DNA of 64,000 nt from Burhinus oedicnemus (GCA_008921705.1 VFFE01007646.1:1340396-1404395), one strand, 5' to 3'; shown: positions 49,420-62,720, counted from the stretch's first letter. Translations and numbers: made by a program. Notes: generated from the letters alone by a model not told the origin.

Positions 49420-49720
49420 ATGAGAATATGTTCATGTCATTACACAGGCAGCAGCAGAGCTATATGTCACAAATGTGATTCCCATTGATAATAGTTTATA
49501 GCGGAAAGTCACAGATGTGATGGCACGTGCAGCGCTTCAGCCACGAACAGACACATGTCCAAGGCAATTCCCTTTACTGCACATTCATTCTGGGAGTAAA
49601 TGAAAATGGATGGAGGAGCATTTTTGTACAAACACTACGGGGAAATCTTGCTCTGCTGAAGCTGGGCATGTTCTGTGCCATCTAACGGCAGAATCCATTT
49701 AAATGCGTAATTCACTGCAA
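49420..49720. promoter_or_regulatory. Candidate conserved non-coding element with E-box
   Basis: This unique block retains several CpGs (AGCGGAAAGTC, GGCACGTGCAGCGCTTC, CCACGAACAG, CTACGGGG, CTAACGGCAG), including a perfect CACGTG E-box at 49524-49529. GTCACAAATGTGATTCCC and GTCACAGATGTGATGG form an imperfect pair of direct repeats (about 49467 and 49508). No repeat family or long frame is present. Confidence 0.27.
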
Positions 49721-52700
49721 AAATAGTATGTTTTGGAGTTTTTTGTTTTGCGTTTGTTTTGGTTCTTTACCTCTAAAGAAGGATGAATAATGAGCAGAAA
49801 TGTAACACACAGGCAGGTCACTGTCCTTTTGCATTCATTTACATTATATATACAATGTGCTTCCTAAAGTGGCACTTACTCCTTTTAACCAGGTTTTCCT
49901 ATTGCACGTGCTAGTTTTTACAAACTTCGTGGAATTTTTGTTAAAATTCTTTTTTTCCTGTTAGAATGATTTCCTGTGCAGAAACTGGTTTTGCTAATAG
50001 TTACTCCTTTCACAGGAGTTCTCTTAAGTGGAGTCCATTGAGTTACTTCTCATACTCCTGAGCTGTAGGGTTGGGAAAAGATGCCCAAAGAGGCAGGAAG
50101 AAAACAGAAAAGATGTGATCGGCCAATTTTACTGCATAAATGCTTTTCAGATCTCAAATATGCTCCTCTGTTAATATAAACCATGCACAAAGGGAAGCAT
50201 AAAAACTTCAGTGATTCAGGCCTTAAATGTTACCACTACAGCGAATTTCAACAATTTACTGGTAACGTACCAAGCAGGAGAACTAATGTAATGAGCGCAG
50301 AGCTCTGGGCAGGCACTCTTTTAAGGGGATTTGCTGATGAACTGAATTTATGAGCCCAGCTACTTTTTAAAGGTGAAGGAAGTGGTGCTTCAAGAACTAC
50401 CACTGCATTTCTTTAAATAGCGTCGCTTTCCCTACGACTGTAATTTTGAATAACTGCCAGCAAATCCTTTTTACCAATAAACTCTATTGTCAATGTCAGA
50501 TTGATATTACTTTTGGTAACAGCTTTAAAAAATAAACACAATTCATTCATCAACAAGTTTTAATCAATACCTCCGAAATTTATATTCGGAAGGCATCTTC
50601 ACTTTGCTTTTAAACAAATAATTTCATCATAACCTACTTCTCAGTAAAACTACAATAAGTTTTTACATTCTATTACAAGAGCAATGGCTATTCAGTTCTA
50701 AATAATGCCTCCTTTGCTAGACAAGTCAATGGAAATTGATTTGTTTCAGCCTCCTGTGCTCACACACACAAAGCCGGCGTACAACAACCCTATTGACTTC
50801 TGCAAACAGTATTCAACCTTGCATCCTCAAGGACTCATGGCAAAATTTTTAAATCATTCCCCTCCTGTATTGTACCCTTTATGAACCAAGGCTGCATTCA
50901 CATGTCAGTCTTCAGCAATAATACTATAAAGAGGAAATTCGTCACTGAATTGAAAATCTACTTTATGTTGAAACATACAGACCAGGATTGGATATAAGAA
51001 GGAAGAAAATGAAGATGTATTGAACTACAAAATGAAAAGCATTGACTGTACATACGGTAAAAGCAAATGAGCTCCAGCACCCTGTCTACACAAGAGAGTT
51101 TTGGCGCACAAGCCACCCTACGGGCTAGCCAGGCTGCATGCCATAAAGCTCCCATCTGCACACGAAGTGTTCTGCATGGCAGACAGGCCTTTTCCAGTCC
51201 TGTGTGTACTGAATATTTTCTCTCTTCTATAAACAAGAACATTTAAAAACAATTAAAATAAAGATTAGGGATATTAGCATGGTAGAAGCATTAAGTGCAG
51301 TATCAAAGAGACAAGAGACCATATGGTCCATCAAAATCTGTGTTTATAAGCCCTGGAAATACAAATCAACCATTTCCCCAATCCTTTTAATCCTTCCGTT
51401 CCTATTTAAATCAACTTTACCCCTACATATCCAAATGAAACACATTATTGTTGCCGCGTTTTACATTTCAAGCACTGCTGTAAACAAAAACAATTGTGAA
51501 AAGTCTGTATCTGAATGCCTTCAAGGCTGATGCTTGCCCTCAGGTTTTTGAGTTAGTTACCATCACACATAACTTATTGGTCCCAGCTCGTTCCAATCCT
51601 TTTTGATTTTTTATATAACTTTTGAGAGAGCACCTTTGGCATATGGCAGACTCCGTGACAGCAGCTTTGTTTACACACATCACGGCAATATTTTCACTTA
51701 CATTTCACACAATGCCAAGTGTCTAGTGACTGTTACCCTGTAGTATTAAGCTTCAGAGTTATATATATATGATAAAAACCTCAGAAGTGGGCACTTGAAT
51801 ATGCTTTGTGACAGCTAACCCTCATCCAAAAGGGATCAGCAGGTGACTTTTGTTGTTCCTGTTATACCACTGTAAATACTGCATTACTTACTAGTTCAGT
51901 GAGCTAAGTGAACTCACAGAAATCTGAAGCACTGCAGAAATCACCCTGTACTACTCCTTAGGCTTCTTTGCTGGGTTTTCTTTTAAGAACAAGGAAGGAC
52001 TTAACATACACGTGCAGTACATAGCACAACATGGCATTGGTCAGGTCTTGATGAGACTGTATCACACGTAACAGTAACAGCAGGAAACAAAAATCAACAG
52101 CTGACCTCAAAACTTGGTTTTTGTTGAAAACAAGATGTGTAAGTTTTTAAATGCAACCTCATTAGCACACTGTTTACCTACATTCTTTATAATGAAAGAG
52201 ATACTTAAACTTCCATACATAACATGTATAATCCTGCAAGAGAGAGGATACCTTCTGGGTCACCTCAGCTGGAGGCCGGGCCTTCAGAAACCCTTATGAT
52301 GAGATATACGAAACATAAATCTTTTGACTCTACAGACAGATGTTTTCACTGATGCAGTGTGGACTGATATGAAACTACTATACCAGACAACAATCATAGA
52401 TTATTCAGCAGTGCTCCAAGGATAGATGAAGAACCTATGAAAGCCAACAGAGACCATTTTGATACATGACTAAGCTTCCCTTCTCCTTTCTTTCTTCCCT
52501 CCCTCCATTTGTTTTGTTTAAATATTTACACATGAACTGCCTGACCCTGAGCAAAGCTAACATAACAGAGAGAGACTTTAACAAAGCACTGGTCTTGTAA
52601 GAATCACTTTAAGGCCTTAAATCTCAGCATGAATGAGAATAGCCTTCGGAAAAGAAGCAAAGCCACAGATACAAAACACTTTGGAATACAGTTGTACATG

Positions 52701-52946
52701 TCACAGTGATTCCTCTTGATATTACCACTGAATGTTATTTTGAGATAGCCTTGATTTCTTTTCCTAATTTCCAGCCAGTCCTGTTTCAGTTATTTCACAG
52801 CAGAGGCTGTACTTAACTGAAATCATGATAATGAAGTCCAGCCCAGAGACAAAACAGTATCTTTCAATTCCTCCCTTCTGACAGATAGGATACAACTTTA
52901 ATAAACCAAATTAATGACATTTTCAGTAAATGTGAATGCTCATGTA
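49721..52946. other. Unique non-coding spacer, about 3.2 kb
   Basis: AT-rich unique DNA. The block 50410-50540 (GCGTCGCTTTCC, CTACGACTG, GTCAATGTCAGATTG) looks mildly constrained. There is no gene, RNA or named repeat, and frames do not exceed 94 codons. Confidence 0.45.
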
Positions 52947-52966
52947 ATTTTATTTATTTATTTATT
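52947..52966. repeat. (TTTA)n tetranucleotide tract
   Basis: About five TTTA units, slightly interrupted at the ends, followed by A6. This is a short simple repeat in unique DNA. Confidence 0.8.
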
Positions 52967-55079
52967 AAAAAAGTGCTTCCACTCCAGCTGGTGCTTCTTT
53001 TCGTCTCAGGGCTCTGCAGGGCCTTTTACCTTCCATGGTAATACCACATACAGCAGGTACTGACCCCAGGTCAAATGGGTGTAACGTGATTTGAATGTTG
53101 CTTGCAGGTTTGGGTTTTTTTCCCTTCTGACCTCTGAATGTCACTTGAGGTGCTTCTCCTCTTACAAACACACTTTTTTTATCATCACATCAGATATATT
53201 AACATTTTGTCTCTCTCTACCCATATTTCCTGCTGTGTTCTAAAACCCATTTCTTCCTCCAGGTTACAGAATAATAAGCATCCGTTTGCTTCTCATAAAT
53301 GGCCTTACAACTATTTAAAATCACTCTTTCCATTTTCTGATCTAACTTTACCTCTCTGTTCGGTCATTTAGTTCTTGATTGCTTCATTAAAACAAGAAGT
53401 GTCCCCTTTTGACTGACATTCACCTGAAGCAATATGCTCATCAACTGGAAACAAGTTAGAAAACAAAAGATCTGATCATCAACCACCAATGCAACAAAAA
53501 TATTTCACATATCAGAAATGCTATTTCCAGCTCTGAGACAAGCAAGTGAGTGAAAGGATTTGAAGAGATCTGTCTACAGCTCTGGGAGGCTATGTTTAAC
53601 AAGGAAAGAGAGGGATTTAACAGCGAAGGCTGATTATTAAAGCAAAATTAAAGAATTTAGTTTGTTTACCTCATTAAGAGCATAAAACTTCATCAGTATA
53701 TTATTGGGACAGACATTAGAACAGAAGCAAAGTCATAGACACTAAAGACAAGAACTGAGAAGCAAAAGCATTCACTTTAAAAGTTACTAAAAGGTTCTGA
53801 ATCCACAGAGAAACATGGGAGCAGTAAGGATGCAAACACTTTTTTTTCTTCTCCTTTTAAAATTGGGCTTGATCAGCTTAAGGAAAAAGCTGTATGGTAT
53901 ACACTTGTAATAACAGGGGATTAGACATGGACATGGTGATCAAAAAGATCTCTAACAGCCCAATGTTTATATGAAGGAAAGATGTTCAGTGTAAACCTGG
54001 GAGTTATATAGCCAGACAAGATTATCCTATTTGGTGTGGAGTATTTGCAAGAAAAAACAGACCAGGAAAGATAAAAGCCATACATTTGTAAGGATGAAAG
54101 CCTTCGGCTCAGGGAGAGACAGACAGAGAGATAGAGAAAGTCCCTATTAACTTCCAGGGGACAAATCCCCACCCAGGAATCACAGCAAGAGGCAGCAAAT
54201 GAGAAGCAGCAAAAGATGGGCACAGCACAAGGCCACATGCTGGACCTAGGTCTCTAGCCCACAAGATGATGTCACTGTCATATACACAACATCAGGAACT
54301 CTGTAAGTAAATAATATTGTTCATCACAATTTTCTTCCTCTTTCTGGGTGTTTGGGTTGGGTTTTGGGGTTTTTTCCCATTAAAAGTTTGGACAAATAAA
54401 ATCTTGTCTATATTAGCTGCAAAAGGAAGAACATTCAGGCCTGAATCTTGTATCTTCAACCCACCTCCTTGTGGACCAACTCAGAACTGTTTCACAGAAT
54501 CCCTTGCCATTACCTGTCATTTTTGAGAGTCTTCAGTACTTGGAAGCTACAGCAGAGGTTTTCCCTAAAGTCTCAACATTTAGTATTTCATGAGAACATC
54601 GGCTTTAATTTATAAATTTAATCTTCAGTCCCTGAGTTGGCAGAAGAAAGATTGACACAACTGTAACTAAAAGGATCTCAATGTAGAAAATAAGTCTGAA
54701 AAAATTCACTTTTAAAAAAATAGGAAAAATGTATGTTTGATTATGCAGAGCAGACTCTGTCTGAAAGCTTGGCAGACTAGAGCACAGAGTGCAAGCACAC
54801 ATGACCGCTGACAGTGTGCAGCAAGAAACAAATCGCATTCACGTGTATGAAACCAAGCAGAGCAGGTGAATAGAAACTGATTAATTAACAGCATGAATAT
54901 TAACAAGATCAATGATGAAATTTAAAACTGCAACTGACAATAACCAGTGGGAAAATTATTAATACTCAGGTGCACCTAAGCTTAATTTTCTTTCCTTTTT
55001 CCTACAGTGAAAGATAACCATCAATTCTTTAAATAAATCTTAACCACAATGTCACATACTGAGCAGTACATGAACCTTA
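52967..55079. other. Unique non-coding spacer
   Basis: No gene or named repeat. It contains two copies of a GGG-T(6-7)-CCC run (53112-53124 and 54366-54378). Frames at 52965-53171 (-) and 53921-54238 (-) are unrecognised. Confidence 0.45.
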
Positions 55080-56040
55080 GCAATAGGGAGGTAGCTTCTT
55101 TGTGGCAGCAGCTGCTCTGTGCCATCATGCTGCTAATTATTTAAAACCTGGTGTTAGAATTCACGGCACAGTACAGTTTATCAGTCCAAAGTAAGCAACA
55201 AAAGAGACACATCTTGATCCTAGGAAATGATGACCAATTTGTGGAAATGTTACTACTCTCATTCTCTGGGGTATATTGGCACTGTGACATGAAAAGGTGC
55301 CTTGCTATTTCATCCTGGTAATGGCCAGCTCTTCAGAGAGTGACAACTGGATGCTAATGTTCAAATACTCATGAAAAATATATTTATTTTGGCTGGTCAG
55401 AACCAAAACCACTGCCATTTGTGCTTCCTCCAGCTAGCAAATGTAAAATGCAACCCACTCCTCTAAAAGCATTAACCCTGCATGCTCATTGAATGCATAT
55501 AACGTTCCACCATCCTTTATTATTTCACACCTTAGATTTCTGGTGCATATGAATGAAATAAAAACTGCCCAGCTAGTGCTGGGCTAGTAATGGAGGAGTT
55601 AACAACCCAACCACTAAGAAAAAGAAACAAAATACTTTGTTTCCTTCACTTTGTCGCTGTTTTGTAATTTAACATTTACCATCAATTAATTACTGGAAGT
55701 CTCCATTAAGACTCTTAACATTTAGACTGAAAGTTCAGCATAAACTCAGGGTCACTGTTTATAGTGCTCCCTGAGCAAGCAGTCTTATTGCCTGGAAGTA
55801 ACCATGAATGTTAAAAGGTATAAGGCAACTATAACCAGGAAATGAAATACAAAACTCTAAAAATATCCTGGTGATCTATGCATGTAGTCATGGTGTCTGA
55901 CAAATTCAATTAAATCTGTCATACATCATTCCTACAATGTTATTGATAGAGACATAGCAGTATTGAATTTTAATTATTCAGCTAGTATTGATCCCACAAT
56001 AATCTGGCAAAAATCATCTCAGGTTGTCAGTACCCCTAGG
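55080..56040. promoter_or_regulatory. Large candidate conserved non-coding block
   Basis: About 950 bases with no repeat and no frame above 60 codons on either strand. Texture is typical of deeply conserved vertebrate regulatory DNA: CTGCTAATTATTTAAAACC, TATTTATTTTGGCTGG, CATGCTCATTGAATGCATAT, CATCAATTAATTACTGG and TAATTATTCAGCTAG. A run without open frames this long also argues against a coding exon. Conservation must be tested by alignment. Confidence 0.3.
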
Positions 56041-56099
56041 AGACAACAGCTATTATCTGATTATAAATCACACTGTGTCATTTGACAAAAGGTTAGGGC

Positions 56100-56117
56100 T
56101 TTTTTTTTTTTTTTTTT
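56100..56117. repeat. T18 homopolymer
   Basis: Eighteen T residues (poly(A) on the minus strand). There is no recognisable retrocopy beside it on the minus-strand upstream side (56118 onward). Confidence 0.85.
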
Positions 56118-59100
56118 ACCCATTTTTGCAGTCAGATTCTCATGTATAAATCAGAGTGACACGATTGTCTGCAAATGCTAATTATTTTCTTCCCATTGAG
56201 CATCTACTCCACTACCATGACAGACTCATAAGTGAGCTCTTAGTGCACACAGCATATTCCCAGAGACCTAGCAACAATTAAGGAACTGGGATTTCAGATT
56301 TTTATTCCATATTGACCTTGACCAAGCAATTGTAACACTCGCAGTCTTCGCATTTCCCCCAAGGAGAAGAGTGGGACAATATTTGCAGTGCCCACTCTTG
56401 TTAAACACTTTGAGATTCTCAGAGGAAAGCTGCTCAACAGCAAAACTTTCCTTTTCAGCTCTTATGCAGAGACAAAGAGGCTGGCTGGCTAGTAATCCTG
56501 CAGACTGCCCTTCCAAAAATCTTAGTTACCCTCTGCAACCCACTGCTGTCATCAGGGAACTGGGTGACTGACACTATCAATTTTGTTCTTCTCCCCTCAG
56601 ATCCTGACTTATAAGTCCACTCAGGACAACAGGAGGACACATCACCTTGCAGTGCCAGTGGGAGGGATGGCACCACAGGGGCACACAAACACCCCACACC
56701 TACGCCCAACAGGCACCCAAGATTCCTTTGGCAGCTCCTGCTTGCCCATGCTGCATCCCCTGCCTCCACTCAGCTCGCTTTGCTCTGTTTTGTGGGTGGG
56801 AAATGGCTCTGTTTTCAAGTGACTTGTATGGAGAGACACAAGAGGCCTTCTTGCCTTTGTTTCATTGCCCATTCTCATGCCTCACGATGCCAGGAAGCTT
56901 ATTCTTCGGGGTAAGTACTGTTCCTGCAAGCTCACCCCATGGTCTTCGGCAGGGAGGCACTGACAGATGAGAATCGTTACGATACACCGCTGACATAACA
57001 AAACCACCCAGGAGTTTGAGGTAATTTGGCATTATTCAGCAGCCCTGAAATAACTGCTCAAGGAGGTCTCCAGCAGTCCCTTACAGACTCTCCTTCTTCA
57101 TCCTTTATTATTTGGAAAAGATATCCCACATCCAAAGAGACCTTTTATTAAACCTGGTAATTTGGGCCCAGAGGAGGGAGCACGCATTCCCGAATCGGAG
57201 ACAGTACTAGCAACCAGCTTTTTCCTTTTATGACAATTGTCTCTTGGCTCAAGCACCCTCCGCTGACCAACAGCTGCAGCACTATCATGTGGGCAGAGAA
57301 GTGCCAGCCTATTTACTGCTTCAGAGATCACAACCAGCTTCTTGAGCTCCTCTGAGAGACCCAAGGGCAACCAGTGCAGCTCCCCAAGTAAGGTAGTCAG
57401 AGGGAATCTTTACACACAATCCAATAGCGTATGACAGACGGTATCCCTGCAGGGTACGTTTATGTATAAGGAAAGAGGGTAATAAAAGTGCCTGATCATT
57501 GCTCCCTAAAATACAATGACTTAAACAACTGCAGTGATGGTCTGTAATAAACGCACCATTCAATGCCATTCTGGGACATCCTTTTTTCCCCACACATGCC
57601 TTGAACTTTATGATACAGAAATAAGGATAAAATAAATGATCAGCGACAAATGGCCTAAACTGAGAACATGAAATCTGAAAGGGGAGGTTAAATATTTAGA
57701 AAACTGTAAATGTCCTCCTTTAGATTTGAATTTTAACCGGTTTGAAAATGTCACTATTGAGTCAAGGACAATTCAGAGACTAAGGAAATTTTTCAGCAGA
57801 AACAAGGGACATTTTGGAAAATCAGGTTCAAATGAGAAACATATACATGAAAGCTATCGCTTGGCACACATTGCAGTCTGCAAGCCTTGAGTGGGCTGTG
57901 GGGCTCACTTTATTTTGTCAGTGGACATTTTTACACTTGTACTAGAGACCTCTAAAATTGTGACATTTTCTGCAGCTAATGGATTTCAAAGACTCCACAG
58001 GGAGACTGACTACAATCCTCCATTCCCTAACACTGTCCTAAACTGAAGGATCTTTCAGAAAGAAATGAGATATAGTATTAGCAACAGCCTTAGATTAGCA
58101 GCTAACCTACTCACTTTTGTAGGGATGAGGGACTGCCAGGGTCTCCCTGTATAAGCTACAATCACAGACTTCCAATCTTACCATACATTTTAAGACTGAG
58201 TTCCAGTTTGAAGGGAGAATTGGCATGGAATAACCCAAAGACTTACTTTCATTTCATTTCACAGAAACCTAAAACATGAGGTAGCTCCTCTAGCCAACCT
58301 TTGCATACCCACTCCTAGCAAGTCTAGGTGAAGTCAGCACTGTGTTGACTCCCAATTGCTTATTCACTCTTCATTTTCCTTCTTTTAATAACCCCCAAAA
58401 TCTCCCACACAATGCAGTACAACAAGCCACTACAAATAAGAGCAGAAAATCCCCAGTGTGATTCATTTAAACTACCCCACAATTCTCAGTCACTTTTCAT
58501 ACCTGAGACAAATTCATCTCAGTCATCTAAAAAAGCAAGCTGTGCGTCCTAAGCCACTGCTGTCCTGAGCCACCTTGGTTCTTTTTAAGTACTTCAATTT
58601 ATGACTCCTTTCTATCTTTATAGGTCCGTTCCATTTTCAGTCCTTGCTTAATACCACATCACTCTCTGTGACCAGTTCTTTTGCATAATTAACTTTATGT
58701 GTTTCTAACTACCAATGTTTTTTCTCACTCTGAATGTAACTTCTCATTTTGCTTCCTCTTTAGAGTATCCTATGTTTGCTCCAAAAACTTCATGAACAAA
58801 TAAATATACTGGGAAACACAGTCTCAACAGGGTGTGCAGTTCTGTGTTGTTACTCTATTAGCTTGAATAACACAAAGCCAAAATGAACCTCCAGAAGGCA
58901 CATAAAGAAAAACAATGCCGAGAAATGCCAGGCTCACCATACACCATTTCTTCCTGTACTTCCTGCAGAAACGTTTGTCTTTCCCATCAATGGCCCAGTT
59001 CTACCTGTCGAAGCCCACCTACAACTCTAGATTAGACTTGCACACACGTCACCACAGATTCACAGGTCATGGGTGGTGATGCAGAAAAGCATTGTTTCCT

Positions 59101-59759
59101 TCTCTGCATGCTGACACAGATACCTCAGGTCTGCCCTAAGGTCTGTGCTTTCTCAGTCTGCAACCCAAATCTGCAGTTATGCCTAGTAACATGGGAAAAA
59201 ACTGTGTGACAAAACACAGAAGAAAACCTACCTCCTAATTTTGAGACAAATGCAAAGTTGTAAAGAAACCCGTATTTTAAACAAATCAAGGGGTTTTGAA
59301 AACTTGAAGACCTGTGCAGTTTGAAAAGGCTGCATGCTTAAAGGCTTGAATTATCCCAGACAAATGACTACATTTCACAGGCAATACAAAAACCTACAGA
59401 CTGAGCCATGGCAGCTCACAGGTGTACAGAAAATTCACATCTAACCAAAGGTAAAAATAAAGCAGTAATTAAAGCATGACTGCGAAACGTTTGGCTTGGA
59501 GAACTTTCCCAGAGAGGCCATCCATCAAATCCCGTACTATGCATGAACATGGTATCAGACCCATGCAACATGTAACATTTTTTCATCGAGACACTTGGCA
59601 TTGTTTCACATGTCTAATTTTTTGTGATTTTTTCCTGAAATTTAAGCTGCTATTCAGTCATATGTATTTTAAACTTTTTGATTATAACAGCGTATTTTGA
59701 TATTGTGTAAAGTGCAGTATCAGTGATTTAGAGATTAACAGCACAAATAAGATAGATTT
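56118..59759. other. Unique non-coding spacer with a GC-richer patch 56580-57380
   Basis: The patch 56580-57380 is more GC-rich and carries overlapping frames of about 80-107 codons in several phases (56455-56769 -, 56647-56970 +, 57098-57370 -). None has a known domain, and overlapping opposite-strand frames suggest composition, not coding. The remainder is AT-rich unique DNA. Confidence 0.42.
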
Positions 59760-59900
59760 CATAGAATGGTTTGGGTTGGAAGGGACCTTAAAGATCACCT
59801 AGTTCCAAACCCCTTGCCGTGGGCAGGGACACCTCGCACTAGACCCAGTTGCTCAAAGCCTCATCCAGCCTGGCCTTGAGCACTTCCTTGAACATTTCCA
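59760..59900 (-). mobile_element. CR1 LINE, short 5'-truncated copy
   Basis: Read on the minus strand, the element ends in CCAACCCAAACCATTCTATG, the CR1 3' UTR plus one terminal octamer. Upstream of that are the hallmark GATCTTTAAGGTCCCTTCC and a short coding end. Only about 140 bases remain, as is usual for 5'-truncated CR1 insertions. Its 3' UTR (GTCCCTGCCCACGG) differs from that of the copy at 1-405, so the two belong to different CR1 subfamilies. The left, 3' side joins unique DNA at about 59759; no target duplication is seen. Confidence 0.93.
59839..59887 (-). pseudogene. Last codons of CR1 ORF2
   Basis: On the minus strand the bases translate to EVLKARLDEALSNWV followed by TAG (59841-59839). 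This matches the C-terminal end of CR1 ORF2, where forms like FKARLDEALSNLV are common. It is only 15 codons of a dead, 5'-truncated copy. Confidence 0.8.
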
Positions 59901-62219
59901 AAAGGTATGTGAAAATGTTTGGTAAATAACAAATGAGATACTATCAGTGCTTTTGGGTCCTACTGTATAACCGCAGCTTGTGAACTTGCCCTAAAAATGT
60001 TACTGCTACATCTTGGTACATCATTACATCCACCTCTCTTCCTAGAACATGTGATATGATCACTTCAAAACTGCGAACATCTCAGCAGAAGTTACTGAGT
60101 AAAACACTGAGTGTGGCAGAACAGAAAAGCAAAATGATCTATACTGGCCTTAAGCTGCAGGACTCTAAAACTTTCCATAATAACCTTTATCTCTTTTAAA
60201 ACAATTTTCTCTTGAAGACTTCAGCATTTTTGTCAAGAAGCTAAACTGAACATTTTTCATTTGTTTCAACAAAACAATCTTAACATTAAAAAGGATAAAA
60301 AGGAAATAACCAGAAAGCTACTTTCCACTGAAATAAAGCTTTAATAGAAAAGATGTAGCGATGTTTGCAAACAGTAGCAGCAAATTTTTAACCCAACACT
60401 GAACACCTATCTGAATTCTAGTCAAACTCATCTTTGAGATTTGAAGACCATAGGGAGGTGGAGAACACTTGCTATTTGCACCACTGATGAGCCAGCCTCA
60501 TCATCCATGATACAACGCTTCTCAGCTTGCCTCAGAAGGAAAAAGGCGGTTCTCGTGTTCAAGTCATATGTATTATTACTAGTGAAAGGTGCCTAAATAG
60601 CGTACAGGTGCAGAAACATACTCCCGAGTGAATGCATTACTGGCTTCAGTGTCATACAGGCTCAGAGAAAGAGCCCACCAAATCAGACAAAGCTCATTTG
60701 AGAAAGATAAACACTTTTAAGAATGTCCCATGATTACAGAACAGGTTTTGAGGCATCACCACTTTTACTCAGGACATGGCCTAAAGCAAGGACTTTATGA
60801 ATTTTCATAGAGCAAACCAGGATCCTATCTGTGCAGTCAGCAAACTTTCACCACAAAATTCACCAAGCATAAAATTGCTTTCGGCTCCATATACCTGGAG
60901 GCAGAGTGGAGGAAGCTGTGCAGGAACCTAGGTTCTTCCCACACCCTCCAGCAGGTCCCTCAAGGCTCACACAACGATACCAGCTTCTCTCTCTGAACTA
61001 CGCTGTAATTTCCACATCTAGAGCTGAAGTCATTAGTTCCAATCTAAAGTCCATAAAAAGGGACACCAAAATTAAAAATTCTCCATACATGAAATGCAAG
61101 GGTTGCTGCCTGAATCACAGCAAACCAACATTCTTCAGCTTCTCGTACTGGCATTACTGGGTCAGCTCAAGGTAAGCCACATGCTCCAACTTTATTCATA
61201 GGTTGCTGGCTGAAACCTGTGAGGGTTCATACTTCCCTCCACATCATCCGCCACAAGATTCATACTAATCTATAACAGACCAGGTAAAAAACGGAAATAG
61301 AACAAAGGAGCTGGACAAGATGTTTGCTCTAAATTTTTATGGGCAGCAGTTTGTGAGCTCTGACTGATCTTCAGAGCCTCCCCTGAGATTTCCTAACCCA
61401 AATTACTACATGAACTATGGGGCTGCTTTTTACTCACCACTCCAAAAATGGTAGCTGCTACTAGGAGATTCTCCAGGACTATTCTGTGTACCACCAGGTA
61501 CCTCAGTCCTGCTACACCTGAGCATCCTTCTCCAATGCCTCAACTGGATTTTCAGAACTTCTTGAGTCTTTTTTTACTGCTAAAACCTTGTGGGACCACA
61601 CACATTGCTCAGTGGGTTGAGGTGCTCTTATTTACTGTCTCATGCTCAAAGATCCTTCCATCACAGGAGAGGATAAAAAAAAAAAAAACACACAAAAAGC
61701 AACAGCCTCAATCAGCCCAGGATGGACAAGGACAGCACAACCTTGATTGTACTCAAGCAATATTTTATGGCACAGGACAGGAAATAGAAAGGACTCCATT
61801 TCAGGCATAATGATAAGCTGCACGAATTGGCTGAGGTGTTTGCTATAAAATGACTTATTTCTGTCTCAGTAAGTATTTATCTATAAATAACATCAATGCC
61901 ATTTGTGGTTTTTTTCCCCTCCTTATGCTGCTATCACACTCGCTTGACCCATTCATCTACCACAGCTGACCTCTGCAGGAACTTCTGCAGTAACCCCATC
62001 TTCTTTATCTTTTCTTCATAGATCCACACCAAACTGCAACATGGTGAAATAGCTCTGTCACTCAACTTACAGATGCAGCCAGAGATCCAGTTACTCTGAA
62101 TCCTCCAGGATTACTTTGCTCAATCTGCTTCACTCCAAGGGTGAAGAATGAATGCTTTGCACTCGCTTTTTTTCTTTTCTTTCCTCCCTTTTCTATGTCG
62201 AAGGAAATGAAGCCACATC
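59901..62219. other. Unique non-coding spacer, about 2.3 kb
   Basis: It contains an A14 run with CACACA tail at 61675-61692 and a GG-T7-CCCC run at 61907-61919. Frames at 60906-61175 (+) and 61448-61810 (+, 120 codons, reading through the A-run as poly-Lys) are unrecognised. Confidence 0.45.
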
Positions 62220-62720
62220 CATTCCAATTATTACTACTATCTAAAACCTTTCCAATAACGAGGCATATGGACAGCTAAACATGCACAAACTAATCAGCTT
62301 TTACTGCCTGATAAAGTGTCACACTTGTCGTGTTCCCTGATCAGCCGAGCTTATTAGTTCACTGCATATGACGGTCACAAATTTGCATCTATTATCCACT
62401 GTCTGGAGATTTAAAAGCTTCCTGTTCTGCAAAGATTATCCATCAATGGAAGCAATTCTTAAGGGAGAGAAAAGAATATGTTAGCTCAGTGCTAGCTTTG
62501 CTAGGCAGGCCTTGTTGGATTTATCATCTTAATCTGCTACATTGATTGAACCCATTGCAGTTGTTTTTATCCAACTATTTCAGAACTGATTGGCAATGTA
62601 TTAGTAATAATTGTACTAAAAGTGCTTCTGAATCCTTAAGAACCTAAGTCAAATGGGACTTATTTTATTTTGGTTTAACAATAGTTCATTATGCGCTCAT
62701 AAAATCAAGTAGGTACCTGA
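62220..62720. promoter_or_regulatory. Candidate conserved non-coding element with POU octamer
   Basis: This unique block holds an exact POU octamer ATTTGCAT (62381-62388), a PBX/MEIS-like TTGATTGA (62543-62550), GGAGATTTAAAAGC, AGATTATCCATCAATGG and GTATTAGTAATAATTG. It also retains CpGs in CACTTGTCGTGTTCC, CAGCCGAGC and TGACGGTC. No repeat and no long frame cover it until the short minus-strand frame at 62689. It is the strongest enhancer-like segment in the window by appearance. Confidence 0.33.

Noticed and set aside
56100..56117. T18 as the reverse-strand tail of a retrocopy
   Set aside because: The sequence to its right shows no recognisable mRNA or SINE and no flanking duplication was seen.
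56455..56970. Overlapping frames in a GC-richer patch
   Set aside because: Three or more frames on both strands are open together, which points to base composition and not to selection on one frame.
61448..61810. 120-codon frame (+)
   Set aside because: It reads through an A14 homopolymer giving a poly-Lys run; no domain or context.
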